Assembly: GCF_028807635.1 (NCBI RefSeq)
Contig: NZ_JARBAX010000001.1
Coordinates: 943,001-1,007,000, forward strand
DNA: 64,000 nucleotides
Direction of reading: 5' to 3'
Source of the DNA: Streptomyces spiramyceticus
Lineage (GTDB): Bacteria > Actinomycetota > Actinomycetes > Streptomycetales > Streptomycetaceae
Position 1 is the stretch's first letter. Every line of letters begins with the position of its first letter. The notes under the pieces are model-generated. The model was not told where the DNA came from, searched no databases, and was given only the letters and a program-made list of their open reading frames with translations. Positions 26,777 through 34,491 of this stretch are shown one piece after another. The position numbers and the translations under genes are program-made.

Positions 26777-27369
26777 TGCAGAGGGTTGTGCATCCCATCG
26801 AGCAGGAGTCCTTCCGGCGCCTGCGCTCCCGCCTCGACACCTCGCATTTCGCACCGCTGACGCGGGCCGTCGTCGAGCGCGTCATCCACTCCGCGGCCGA
26901 TCTGGAGTACGCCACCGACCTGGTCTGCGACGAGCGCTCCCTCGAAGCCGCGCACGCCGCCCTGCACGCCGGTGCGCCGGTCGTCGTGGATGTGGAGATG
27001 GTCGCGGCGGGCATCACGCGGCGCGAGACCGTATGCCGGCTGAAGGACGCGAAGGCGGGGCCGGACCTGACCCGCAGCGCCCATGCGATCAGGCTGGCGT
27101 ACGAGCAGGTGGGGCCCGGCGCCCTGTGGGTGATCGGCTGCGCTCCGACCGCCCTGGAGGAGCTGCTGCTCCTCGACGCCGCGCCCGCGCTCGTCATCGG
27201 CCTGCCCGTCGGCTTCGTCGGGGCCGCCGAGTCCAAGGCGGCGCTGCGCGAGAGCGGGCTGCCCGCCGTCAGCAATGTTTCGGAGAAGGGCGGTTCGGCG
27301 GTCGCAGCGGCGGCACTGAACGCCCTGCTCTACACCCCCCTCACCCCCCTCACCAAGGAGAACGCGTGA
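26776..27369 (+). CDS. cobH: precorrin-8X methylmutase CobH
   Basis: 197 residues; moves the C11 methyl group to C12 to form hydrogenobyrinic acid. Family motifs are HPIEQESFRRLRSRLD, RVIHSAADLEYA (with the catalytic His), DVEMVAAGI and LPVGFVGAAESKAALRESG. Start ATG shares a base with the upstream TAA; the GTG of the next gene overlaps its stop. Near the C-terminus two short PLT repeats (TPLTPLTKENA) are of no obvious importance. Confidence 0.95.
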   Translation: MQRVVHPIEQESFRRLRSRLDTSHFAPLTRAVVERVIHSAADLEYATDLVCDERSLEAAHAALHAGAPVVVDVEMVAAGITRRETVCRLKDAKAGPDLTRSAHAIRLAYEQVGPGALWVIGCAPTALEELLLLDAAPALVIGLPVGFVGAAESKAALRESGLPAVSNVSEKGGSAVAAAALNALLYTPLTPLTKENA

Positions 27370-28268
27370 CCACCGCGCCCGCACTGCTCATCGCCGGCCA
27401 CGGCACCCGCGACGAGGCGGGTGCCGGAGCCTTCCGCAGCTTCGTCGAGGAGCTGGGCAGGCGGCACCCCGAACTGCCCGTCGCCGGCGGCTTCATCGAG
27501 CTGTCCCCGCCGCCGCTCGGCGACGCCGTCACCGACCTCGTGGAGCGCGGCGTCAAACGCTTCGCGGCCGTCCCGCTGATGCTGGTCTCGGCCGGTCACG
27601 CCAAGGGTGACATCCCGGCGGCGCTGACCCGCGAGAAGGAGCGCCACCCGGGCATCTCGTACACCTACGGCCGTCCGCTGGGCCCGCACCCGGGTCTGCT
27701 GGCCGTCCTGGAGCGTCGGGTCGACGAGGTCCTCGGCGACACGGACCGCTCCGAGGTGACCGTGCTGCTCGTGGGCCGCGGCTCGACCGACCCGGACGCC
27801 AACGCCGAGGTGTACAAGGCGGCACGACTGTTCTGGGAGGGACGTGGGTACGCGGGTGTGGAAACCGCCTTCGTCTCGCTCGCCGCTCCCGACGTGCCGA
27901 GCGGACTCGACCGCTGCACGAAGCTCGGGGCCAAGCACATAGTGGTCCTGCCGTACTTCCTCTTCACCGGGATCCTGCCGGACCGGGTGCGGCAGCAGAC
28001 TCAGGACTGGGCCGAGGCGCACCCGGAGACCGGGGTGCGTTCGGCCGATGTCATCGGCCCCGCCGAGGAGTTGATGGACCTCGTGATGGAGCGCTACCGG
28101 GAGGCCGTCAAGGGCGACCTGCGCATGAACTGCGACTCGTGCGTCTACCGGATCGCGCTGCCCGGCTTCGAGGACAAGGTGGGGGCGCCGCAGCAGCCGC
28201 ACTTCCACCCCGACGACGACGGGCACAGCCACGGGCACGGACACCACCACCATGCGCACGCGCACTGA
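27366..28268 (+). CDS. cbiX: CbiX-L type sirohydrochlorin cobaltochelatase with MxCxxC and His-rich tail
   Basis: 300 residues. Two chelatase half-domains: the first has the catalytic His in LLIAGHGTRDEAGAGAF and AVPLMLVSAGHAKGDIP, the second has LLVGRGSTDPDANAEV and VVLPYFLFTGIL. The C-terminus has MNCDSCVYR, which matches the M-x-C-x-x-C iron-sulfur motif of the long Bacillus CbiX, then a tail with alternating His/Gly (HSHGHGHHHHAHAH). It should insert cobalt into sirohydrochlorin in the early-cobalt route, or serve as a chelatase or metal store. GTG start coupled to cobH; it overlaps cobC by 17 bases. Confidence 0.9.
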   Translation: MTTAPALLIAGHGTRDEAGAGAFRSFVEELGRRHPELPVAGGFIELSPPPLGDAVTDLVERGVKRFAAVPLMLVSAGHAKGDIPAALTREKERHPGISYTYGRPLGPHPGLLAVLERRVDEVLGDTDRSEVTVLLVGRGSTDPDANAEVYKAARLFWEGRGYAGVETAFVSLAAPDVPSGLDRCTKLGAKHIVVLPYFLFTGILPDRVRQQTQDWAEAHPETGVRSADVIGPAEELMDLVMERYREAVKGDLRMNCDSCVYRIALPGFEDKVGAPQQPHFHPDDDGHSHGHGHHHHAHAH

Positions 28269-29310
28269 CACCACGCACGATCTGCGTCACCACGGGGACG
28301 CAGAGGTGCGGGAGGGTGATCTCACCGATCTGGCGGTGAACGTACGGGCCGACACTCCCCCGGCCTGGCTCAAGGCCCGCATAGCCGCGTCCCTCGACAC
28401 GCTCGCGGCCTACCCTGACGGGCGGGCCGCGCGCGCGGCGGTCGCGGCGCGGCACGGGCTGCCTGTCGAGCGGGTGCTGCTGACGGCGGGTGCGGCGGAG
28501 GCGTTCGTACTGCTGGCCCGCGCTCTCGCGGTACGCCGCCCCGTCGTTGTACACCCTCAGTTCACGGAGCCGGAGGCGGCGTTGCGGGACGCGGGCCACG
28601 AGGTCGGCCGTGTCCTGCTGCGCGAGGAGGACGGCTTCCGGCTCGCTCCGGCGGCTGTCCCCGAGGACGCCGACCTGGTCGTGATCGGCAACCCGACGAA
28701 CCCCACGTCCGTCCTCCACCCCGCCTCCGCCATCGCCGGGCTGGCCCGCCCGGGGCGGACGCTGGTGGTCGACGAGGCGTTCATGGACGCGGTGCCGGAC
28801 GAGCCGGAGGCCCTGGCGGGGCGTACGGACGTACCCGGCCTGGTCGTGCTGCGCAGCCTGACCAAGACATGGGGTCTGGCCGGGCTGCGCATCGGATACG
28901 TCCTGGCGGAGCCGGAGACGATCGCGGCGCTGGAGCGGGCGCAGCCGCTGTGGCCGGTGTCCACGCTCGCGCTGACGGCCGCGGAGGCGTGCGTGGAGCC
29001 CGCGGCACTCGCGGAGGCCACCCGCGCCGCGCACAAGGTGGCCGCCGACCGGGCGCATCTGCTGGCCGGGCTGGCGGAGTTCGACGAGGTACGGGTGGTG
29101 GAGGCGGCGGAGGGTCCGTTCGTACTGGTACGGATGAAGCGCGCGGAGCAGGTACGGGAACGCCTGCGCGGCCTCGGCTTCGCGGTGCGGCGGGGGGACA
29201 CGTTCCCGGGGCTCGGCACGGAGTGGCTGCGCCTGGCCGTACGGGACCGGTCCACGACGGGCCGCTTCCTCCAGGCGCTGGACCAGTCGCTGACGCTGGT
29301 GGCCGACTAG
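28252..29310 (+). CDS. cobC: PLP-dependent aminotransferase-fold protein, CobC-like
   Basis: 352 residues of PLP fold type I, related to histidinol-phosphate aminotransferase. NPTNPTSVLHP and DEAFMDAVPDE bind the cofactor ring, and the Schiff-base Lys is in LRSLTKTWGLAGLRIGYVL. In cobalamin clusters such proteins (CobC/CobD-Salmonella type) are assigned to making the aminopropanol linker by threonine-phosphate decarboxylation. The ATG lies inside the end of cbiX, so the two are coupled. It is the last gene of the operon, followed by a strong hairpin. Which of the CobC-type reactions it catalyses is inferred from context. Confidence 0.88.
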   Translation: MRTRTDTTHDLRHHGDAEVREGDLTDLAVNVRADTPPAWLKARIAASLDTLAAYPDGRAARAAVAARHGLPVERVLLTAGAAEAFVLLARALAVRRPVVVHPQFTEPEAALRDAGHEVGRVLLREEDGFRLAPAAVPEDADLVVIGNPTNPTSVLHPASAIAGLARPGRTLVVDEAFMDAVPDEPEALAGRTDVPGLVVLRSLTKTWGLAGLRIGYVLAEPETIAALERAQPLWPVSTLALTAAEACVEPAALAEATRAAHKVAADRAHLLAGLAEFDEVRVVEAAEGPFVLVRMKRAEQVRERLRGLGFAVRRGDTFPGLGTEWLRLAVRDRSTTGRFLQALDQSLTLVAD

Positions 29311-29312
29311 TC

Positions 29313-29364
29313 GTTCCCCTCCCCGCCGCTCCCGGGGCGGGGCCCCAGGGGCGGGGAGGGGAAC
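29313..29364. terminator. bidirectional terminator between cobC and the LAETG gene
   Basis: GTTCCCCTCCCCGCC and its exact complement flank an inner hairpin CCCGGGGCGGGGCCCC. It sits three bases after the cobC stop and beyond the stop of the convergent gene. Confidence 0.75.
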
Positions 29365-29414
29365 TGCGCCGCAGGCACCCGTACCCGCACCTCCTGGCTC
29401 ACCCCCTCTACACC

Positions 29415-30314
29415 TCAAGCCCGGCTACGAGCCCGCGTACGCACCAGCACCAGTGCCCCGCTCCCCACAGCAAGCAGCGCAACCGCACCACCCACCAGGT
29501 ACGGCGTCGTCGAACTGCTCCCGGTCTCCGCAAGGTCCGCCCCGGGCTGCCGGGGTTCAGTCGCCGTCTGCACCTCCACATCACGCGCTCGCGGCGACTC
29601 GCACGTCGCCGCCGCGAGCGTGACCGTGCCCTCGACCTCCGCGACGTTCAGCTTGAGCGGGTTCACGGACACCTTGAGCTCAAGTGCCGTCGCTGCCGCC
29701 GTACGCGAAGTGGTATGCGTCTTCGACAGGTCGAGCGTCACTTCACCAACCGCCGGCACCTCCACCCGCGTCGGTCCGCTCGCCGACAGCGTGACCTTCT
29801 TGCCGAGCACCGTCACCGCACCCAGCACATTCGACTCCGCGACGGGCTGCTTGCCCGCCTCGCAGAGCGCCTTCGAGGTGACCTTCTCGACCTCGATGAG
29901 CGAGAGCAGCGGCAGCCCCGGCACATGCACCTTCGCGTGCGCGAGGTTGGTGTAGCCCTCCGCCTTGTGCGCGTCGGCCGTCGCCTTCGCCGTGGCGACG
30001 TCCGCGCGCAGCACGCTCACCGGGTTGCCCTGTTCGACGCCGTCCAACTGGACCGTCAGGGCGGTCTTTTCGGCGCTGGCCGGGGCCTTGACCTCGTTGA
30101 GCGTGGTCGTGAGCGGCACGTCGACGGTCTTGTTGAGCAGCGAGACGTCGAGCCCGGTACGGAGCACGACGGCGCCGGCTTTTCCGTCGCGGCCACCGCC
30201 ACCGCCGCCACCAGTGGCGTGCGCGGAAGCCGCAGCAGGACCTAAGGCGAGTGCCAGAGCCGCCGCGGCGGCCGCCGAACGGTGTGCGGGCATGCTGAAG
30301 AGAGAGCTGTTCAC
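29415..30314 (-). CDS. secreted LAETG sortase-anchored protein (SCO1860 family)
   Basis: About 299 residues. Signal peptide near the N-terminus (AAAAAALALALGPAAASAHA) followed by a Gly-rich stretch. The middle is beta-rich with repeats of the pattern 'VEVPAVGEVTLDLSKTH'. The C-terminus is a cell-wall sorting signal: LAETG, a hydrophobic helix (YLVGGAVALLAVGSGALVLV) and a basic tail RTRARSRA. LAETG is the class E sortase signal of Streptomyces. Start is uncertain: GTG at 30314 with GGGGG at about -15, or ATG at 30293. The family has been named after S. coelicolor SCO1860; a role is not known to me. Confidence 0.85.
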   Translation of the reverse strand: MNSSLFSMPAHRSAAAAAALALALGPAAASAHATGGGGGGGRDGKAGAVVLRTGLDVSLLNKTVDVPLTTTLNEVKAPASAEKTALTVQLDGVEQGNPVSVLRADVATAKATADAHKAEGYTNLAHAKVHVPGLPLLSLIEVEKVTSKALCEAGKQPVAESNVLGAVTVLGKKVTLSASGPTRVEVPAVGEVTLDLSKTHTTSRTAAATALELKVSVNPLKLNVAEVEGTVTLAAATCESPRARDVEVQTATEPRQPGADLAETGSSSTTPYLVGGAVALLAVGSGALVLVRTRARSRA

Positions 30315-30531
30315 GGTGGTGGAACCCCCACAAGTGACTTGGCGTCGCCCGGCGCACACCACGGGGACATCATGGGCGCCGACGACTGGGACACCGGAAT
30401 CTTTACGCACTGAGAGTGAACGGTCAGCAACCTGACGTGACTTCACCCCAAAGTGGGGTTTCCGCCCTCGCGTTCGAATCTGGCGGCGCAGGCTTCCCGT
30501 GCGCCCCTCCCGCAACAGAAAGGCCGCACTC

Positions 30532-31635
30532 CTAGCCGACGACCCGCCCGTCGAGCACGATCACGCGCGGCGCCGCCAGCACCCGTACGTCCGCCCGCGG
30601 ATCCTCGTCGTACACCACAAAGTCCGCGGGGGCGCCCTCCTCCAGCCCGGGCCGCCCGAGCCATTCCCGCGCGCCCCACGCGGTCGCCGAGAGCGCGTCC
30701 AGGGCCGGGATGCCGGCCTTCACCAGTTCGGCGACCTCGGCCGCCACCAGGCCGTGGGCCAGTGAGCCGCCCGCGTCGGTGCCGACGAAGACAGGGATGC
30801 CCGCGTCGTACGCCGAACGCACCGTGTCGTACCGGCGCTTGTGGAGGTCCCGCATATGGGCCGACCAGCGCGGGAACTTCGCCTCGCCGCCGTCCGCGAG
30901 ATGCGGGAAGGTCGCGATGTTGACCAGCGTCGGGACAATCGCGACGCCGCGCTCCGCGAAGAGCGGGATGGTGTCCTCGGTGAGCCCGGTGGCGTGCTCG
31001 ATGCAGTCGATTCCGGCCTCGACGAGGTCGCGCAGGGAATCCTCGGCGAAGCAGTGGGCGGTGACCCTGGCGCCCAGCCGGTGCGCCTCGGCTATGGCCG
31101 CCTCGACCTCGCCGCGCGGCCAGCACGCGCCCAGGTCGCCCGTCTCGCGGTCGAGCCAGTCGCCGACGAGCTTGACCCAGCCGTCGCCGCGCCGCGCCTC
31201 CCGCGCGACGTAGGCCACCAGGTCCCCGGGCTCGATCTCGTGCGCGTAATTGCGGATGTAGCGGCGGGTACGGGCGATGTGGCGGCCCGCCCTGATGATC
31301 TTCGGCAGGTCGGCGCGGTCGTCGATCCAGCGGGTGTCGGACGGCGATCCCGCGTCGCGGATCAGCAGCGTGCCCGCCTCCCGGTCGGTGAGGGCCTGCT
31401 TCTCACTGGTGGTTTCGTCGACCGGGCCGTGCCGGTCGAGTCCGACATGGCAGTGCGCGTCGACGAGCCCGGGCAGCACCCAGCCTTCGACGGTCGGCAC
31501 GTCCCGTACGGCGTCCCGTACACCGGCGGGCCGTTCGTAGGTGATCCGCCCGCCGACGGCCCACAGCTCGTCCCGTACGTCGTCGGGTCCTGCGAGCACC
31601 CGTCCCCTCACGCGCAGCACCATCTGATCGCTCAT
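30532..31635 (-). CDS. metal-dependent amidohydrolase (imidazolonepropionase/prolidase-like)
   Basis: 367 residues of the amidohydrolase superfamily TIM barrel. The first metal pair is in LPGLVDAHCHVGLDRHG, further ligands are in VTAHCFAEDSLRDLVEAGIDCIEHATGL, and the catalytic Asp is in VFVGTDAGGSLAHG. The N- and C-terminal strands form the small beta domain (RVRGRVLAG and VRVLAAPRVIVLDGRVVG). ATG start; the longer frame upstream includes CRV-rich nonsense. Substrate unknown; such proteins hydrolyse cyclic amides, N-acyl amino acids or dipeptides. A matching gene lies between the LAETG gene and ectA in S. coelicolor as I remember it. Confidence 0.88.
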   Translation of the reverse strand: MSDQMVLRVRGRVLAGPDDVRDELWAVGGRITYERPAGVRDAVRDVPTVEGWVLPGLVDAHCHVGLDRHGPVDETTSEKQALTDREAGTLLIRDAGSPSDTRWIDDRADLPKIIRAGRHIARTRRYIRNYAHEIEPGDLVAYVAREARRGDGWVKLVGDWLDRETGDLGACWPRGEVEAAIAEAHRLGARVTAHCFAEDSLRDLVEAGIDCIEHATGLTEDTIPLFAERGVAIVPTLVNIATFPHLADGGEAKFPRWSAHMRDLHKRRYDTVRSAYDAGIPVFVGTDAGGSLAHGLVAAEVAELVKAGIPALDALSATAWGAREWLGRPGLEEGAPADFVVYDEDPRADVRVLAAPRVIVLDGRVVG

Positions 31636-31675
31636 GCACAGCACTCTACGAGGGGGCGGACGGGATGTGCCCCCA

Positions 31676-31896
31676 GGTGTGGACCTGTGCGCGATCGGCA
31701 CGCAGAAGGCGATGGGCGGCCCGGCCGGCGTGTCGGCGGTGTCGGTGAGTGCGCGCGCCTGGGAGGGGTCGATGCCACGCGGGGTGCGGTCCTTTCGTCA
31801 CTCGCCGCACTGGGTGCGGCACTGAGCGAGTTCGGCTGCCACGTCGACCTCGAAGCTGCCCGGACTGCAGTTTCGGAAACCTGGCCCAGCGAATAG
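31676..31896 (+). pseudogene. remnant of a class V (serine/alanine-glyoxylate type) aminotransferase
   Basis: Frame one reads GVDLCAIGTQKAMGGPAGVS, which is the PLP-Lys motif of the alanine-glyoxylate/serine-pyruvate aminotransferase group (the S-Q-K-A-L-G-G-P-A-G-V-S box). About 30 codons later a different frame gives SSLAALGAALSEFGCHVDL and ends AVSETWPSE, matching the C-terminal helix of the same family. The region between is deleted and the N-terminal half is absent, so the gene is dead. Confidence 0.65.
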
Positions 31897-31925
31897 ATTC
31901 TTTTAATTCAATGAATTTATGATGA

Positions 31926-31964
31926 CGGGAAGCTGCTTTATTCGGAGCAGCTTCCCGTTTTCTT
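31926..31964 (+). terminator. rho-independent terminator
   Basis: CGGGAAGCTGC and its exact complement separated by ten bases (TTTATTCGGA), followed by TTTTCTTCT. It ends the decayed aminotransferase unit and insulates the ectoine promoter. Confidence 0.85.
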
Positions 31965-32017
31965 CTGCCCGCTTTCTCCGACCCTAAACGCTAAGATTTC
32001 GGCAGGGGATCGAGGCA

Positions 32018-32033
32018 GTTACAGGCATGTGAC
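32018..32033. promoter_or_regulatory. possible GlnR-type site upstream of ectA
   Basis: GTTAC-AGGCAT-GTGAC: two G-T-n-A-C half sites spaced by six bases, the layout of one GlnR box (a- and b-site). GlnR has been reported to repress the ectoine operon in S. coelicolor. The b-site lacks the usual GAAAC, so this is a weak match. Confidence 0.4.
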
Positions 32034-32051
32034 CGACCCCACACGCAAGAC

Positions 32052-32079
32052 GATTTGCCCGGTAATTTCCGGGCAAATC
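32052..32079. promoter_or_regulatory. perfect palindrome in the ectA leader (element A)
   Basis: GATTTGCCCGG-TAATTT-CCGGGCAAATC, 11-bp perfect arms. The left arm with the spacer resembles element B close to the ectA start (16 of 19 positions). It could be an operator or an RNA hairpin. Confidence 0.6.
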
Positions 32080-32171
32080 ACCCGGATTTGCAGTCTGCTC
32101 GCGCGAAGTGCGCGCCCGCGCGATAACACAAAGAGGGCTCTCGCCCAACCCCATCCGACGATGCACTTTTT

Positions 32172-32190
32172 GAATTTGCTCGGTAAATTC
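32172..32190. promoter_or_regulatory. AT-rich inverted repeat next to the ectA start (element B)
   Basis: GAATTT-GCTCGGT-AAATTC, six-base arms, ending seven bases before the ectA ATG. It is unusually AT-rich for this chromosome and replaces any clear ribosome binding site. Confidence 0.5.
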
Positions 32191-32197
32191 CCTCTGC

Positions 32198-32731
32198 ATG
32201 ACTGCCGCACAAGCAGACCTTGCACGTGCCCGAAGCGAATTCCTGCAGATCGAAGCGCCACGAGTGGAGGACGGAGCCGCGATCTGGCGCATTGCCCGCG
32301 ACTCCAAGGTCCTGGACCTGAACTCCTCGTACAGCTATCTGCTGTGGTGCCGCGACTTCGCGGCGACCTCCGTCGTGGCCCGGGACAGCCCCGGAGGCGA
32401 ACCGATCGCCTTCATCACGGGCTACGTACGCCCCGACCGCCCCGAGACGCTGGTCGTCTGGCAGGTGGCCGTCGACCACGCCCACCGCGGCCGCGGGCTG
32501 GCCGGCACTCTCCTGGACGCGCTGACCGAACAGGTCGCCGCGCATCAGGGGGTCAGATCGATCGAGACGACCATCACCCCGGACAACACCGCCTCCGACC
32601 GGCTTTTCACGTCGTACGCCGAGCGCCGCGGGGCGTCCCTGGAACGCGAGGTGCTCTTCGACGGCGGGCTGTTCCCCGAGGGAACACACCTGCCGGAAGT
32701 GCTGTACCGCATCGGCCCGATCGCGTCCTGA
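32198..32731 (+). CDS. ectA: L-2,4-diaminobutyrate N-gamma-acetyltransferase EctA
   Basis: 177 residues, GNAT fold. Acetylates diaminobutyrate with acetyl-CoA, second step of ectoine synthesis. Family motifs are DLNSSYSYLLWCRDFA, FITGYVRPDRPETLVVWQVA (the V-W-Q-V-A before the CoA loop), HRGRGLAGTLL (acetyl-CoA pyrophosphate loop) and ETTITPDNTASDRLF. First gene of the ectABCD operon, 59 bases before ectB. No strong ribosome binding site precedes the ATG; an AT-rich inverted repeat lies there. Confidence 0.95.
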   Translation: MTAAQADLARARSEFLQIEAPRVEDGAAIWRIARDSKVLDLNSSYSYLLWCRDFAATSVVARDSPGGEPIAFITGYVRPDRPETLVVWQVAVDHAHRGRGLAGTLLDALTEQVAAHQGVRSIETTITPDNTASDRLFTSYAERRGASLEREVLFDGGLFPEGTHLPEVLYRIGPIAS

Positions 32732-32790
32732 CCCGAGCCCCCCGGCTCCCCCCTCGACTTTCCACCCCCCTCTCTCCCCAGGAGACAGCT

Positions 32791-34059
32791 GTGACCATCA
32801 CTCCTCCCGCCCTGAGCGTCTTCGAGACCCTGGAATCGGAAGTACGCAGCTACTGCCGCAGCTGGCCGGCCGTGTTCGACCGCGCGCAGGGCAGCTACCT
32901 CCACGACGAGGACGGCCACACCTATCTGGACTTCTTCGCCGGAGCCGGATCGCTCAACTACGGCCACAACAACCCGGTGCTGAAACGCGCGCTGATCGAC
33001 TACATCGAGCGCGACGGCATCACCCACGGCCTCGACATGGCGACCACCGCCAAGCGCGCCTTCCTCGAAGCCTTCGAGAACGTGGTCCTGCGGCCGCGCG
33101 ACCTGCCGTACAAGGTGATGTTCCCGGGCCCGACCGGCACCAACGCCGTCGAGTCCGCGCTCAAGCTGGCCCGCAAGGTCAAGGGCCGCGAGTCGGTCGT
33201 GTCCTTCACCAACGCCTTCCACGGCATGTCGCTGGGCTCGCTCGCTGTCACCGGCAACGCCTTCAAGCGGGCCGGCGCCGGTATCCCGCTGGTGCACGGC
33301 ACGCCGATGCCGTTCGACAACTACTTCGACGGCCAGGTCCCGGACTTCCTGTGGTTCGAGCGGCTGCTGCAGGACCAGGGCTCGGGCCTCAACAAGCCCG
33401 CCGCCGTGATCGTCGAGACCGTGCAGGGCGAGGGCGGCATCAATGTGGCCCGCGCCGAGTGGCTGCGCGCGCTCCAGGCGCTGTGCCACCGCCAGGACAT
33501 GCTGCTGATCGTCGACGACATCCAGATGGGCTGCGGCCGCACCGGCGGCTTCTTCTCCTTCGAGGAGGCCGGCATCACGCCGGACATCGTCACCCTGTCG
33601 AAGTCCATCAGCGGCTACGGCATGCCCATGTCGCTGTGCCTGTTCAAGGCGGAGCTGGACATCTGGGAGCCGGGCGAGCACAACGGCACCTTCCGCGGCA
33701 ACAACCCGGCGTTCGTCACCGCCACCGCCGCGCTCAACACCTACTGGGCCGACGGCCAGATGGAGAAGCAGACCCTGGCCCGCGGCGAGCAGGTCGAGCG
33801 GGCGCTGCTGGCCATCGCCGACGAGAACTCCGAAGCCGGCGTGAGCTTCCGGGGCCGCGGCCTGGTCTGGGGCATGGAGTTCACCGACAAGGCGCGCGCC
33901 ACGGCGGTCTGCCGCCGCGCCTTCGAACTCGGGATGCTGCTGGAGACCTCGGGTCCTGAGAGCGAGGTCGTGAAGCTGCTCCCCGCGCTGACGATCTCCC
34001 CCGAGGAACTGGACGAGGGCCTGCGCATTCTGGCCCGGTCCGTACGAGAGACCGCCTGA
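32791..34059 (+). CDS. ectB: diaminobutyrate-2-oxoglutarate transaminase EctB
   Basis: 422 residues, class III PLP aminotransferase; makes diaminobutyrate from aspartate semialdehyde, the first committed step. Motifs are YLDFFAGAGSLNYGHNNP, PGPTGTNAVESALKLARK, VIVETVQGEGGINVA, LIVDDIQMGCGRTG and the PLP-Lys region IVTLSKSISGYGMPMS, all as in EctB. GTG start with CAGGAGACAGCT upstream. Thirty bases separate it from ectC. Confidence 0.97.
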   Translation: MTITPPALSVFETLESEVRSYCRSWPAVFDRAQGSYLHDEDGHTYLDFFAGAGSLNYGHNNPVLKRALIDYIERDGITHGLDMATTAKRAFLEAFENVVLRPRDLPYKVMFPGPTGTNAVESALKLARKVKGRESVVSFTNAFHGMSLGSLAVTGNAFKRAGAGIPLVHGTPMPFDNYFDGQVPDFLWFERLLQDQGSGLNKPAAVIVETVQGEGGINVARAEWLRALQALCHRQDMLLIVDDIQMGCGRTGGFFSFEEAGITPDIVTLSKSISGYGMPMSLCLFKAELDIWEPGEHNGTFRGNNPAFVTATAALNTYWADGQMEKQTLARGEQVERALLAIADENSEAGVSFRGRGLVWGMEFTDKARATAVCRRAFELGMLLETSGPESEVVKLLPALTISPEELDEGLRILARSVRETA

Positions 34060-34089
34060 CCACCGTATTAGAGAAGGGCTCAACTCACC

Positions 34090-34488
34090 GTGATTGTCCG
34101 ATCGTTCAAGGACATTGAAGGCACAGATCGCCATGTGAAGGCCGCATCGGGCACCTGGGAGAGCAAGCGCATCGTGCTCGCCAAGGAGAAGGTCGGCTTC
34201 TCGCTCCACGAGACCGTGCTGTACGCGGGCACGGAGACGTCGATGTGGTACGCGAACCACATCGAGGCCGTGCTGTGCACGGAGGGCGAGGCCGAGCTCA
34301 CCAACGACGAGACCGGCGAGACCCACTGGATCTCGCCCGGCACGATGTACCTCCTGGACGGCCACGAGCGGCACACCATGCGGCCCAAGACCGATTTCCG
34401 CTGTGTCTGTGTCTTCAATCCTCCCGTGACCGGACGGGAGGACCACGACGAGAACGGCGTCTACCCGCTGCTGACCGAGGAGGTCTGA
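34090..34488 (+). CDS. ectC: L-ectoine synthase EctC
   Basis: 132 residues, single cupin. Cyclises N-gamma-acetyl-diaminobutyrate to ectoine. Diagnostic stretches are [16 protein letters not shown] at the N-terminus, [20 protein letters not shown] (metal ligand Glu), [16 protein letters not shown] (Tyr and His ligands) and [16 protein letters not shown] near the C-terminus. GTG start. It lies three bases before ectD. Confidence 0.97.
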   Translation: MIVRSFKDIEGTDRHVKAASGTWESKRIVLAKEKVGFSLHETVLYAGTETSMWYANHIEAVLCTEGEAELTNDETGETHWISPGTMYLLDGHERHTMRPKTDFRCVCVFNPPVTGREDHDENGVYPLLTEEV

Positions 34489-34491
34489 ACC

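Noticed and set aside
31984..32307. A 107-codon minus-strand frame across the ectA leader
   Set aside because: It covers both palindromic elements and the start of ectA; no ribosome binding site or family similarity.
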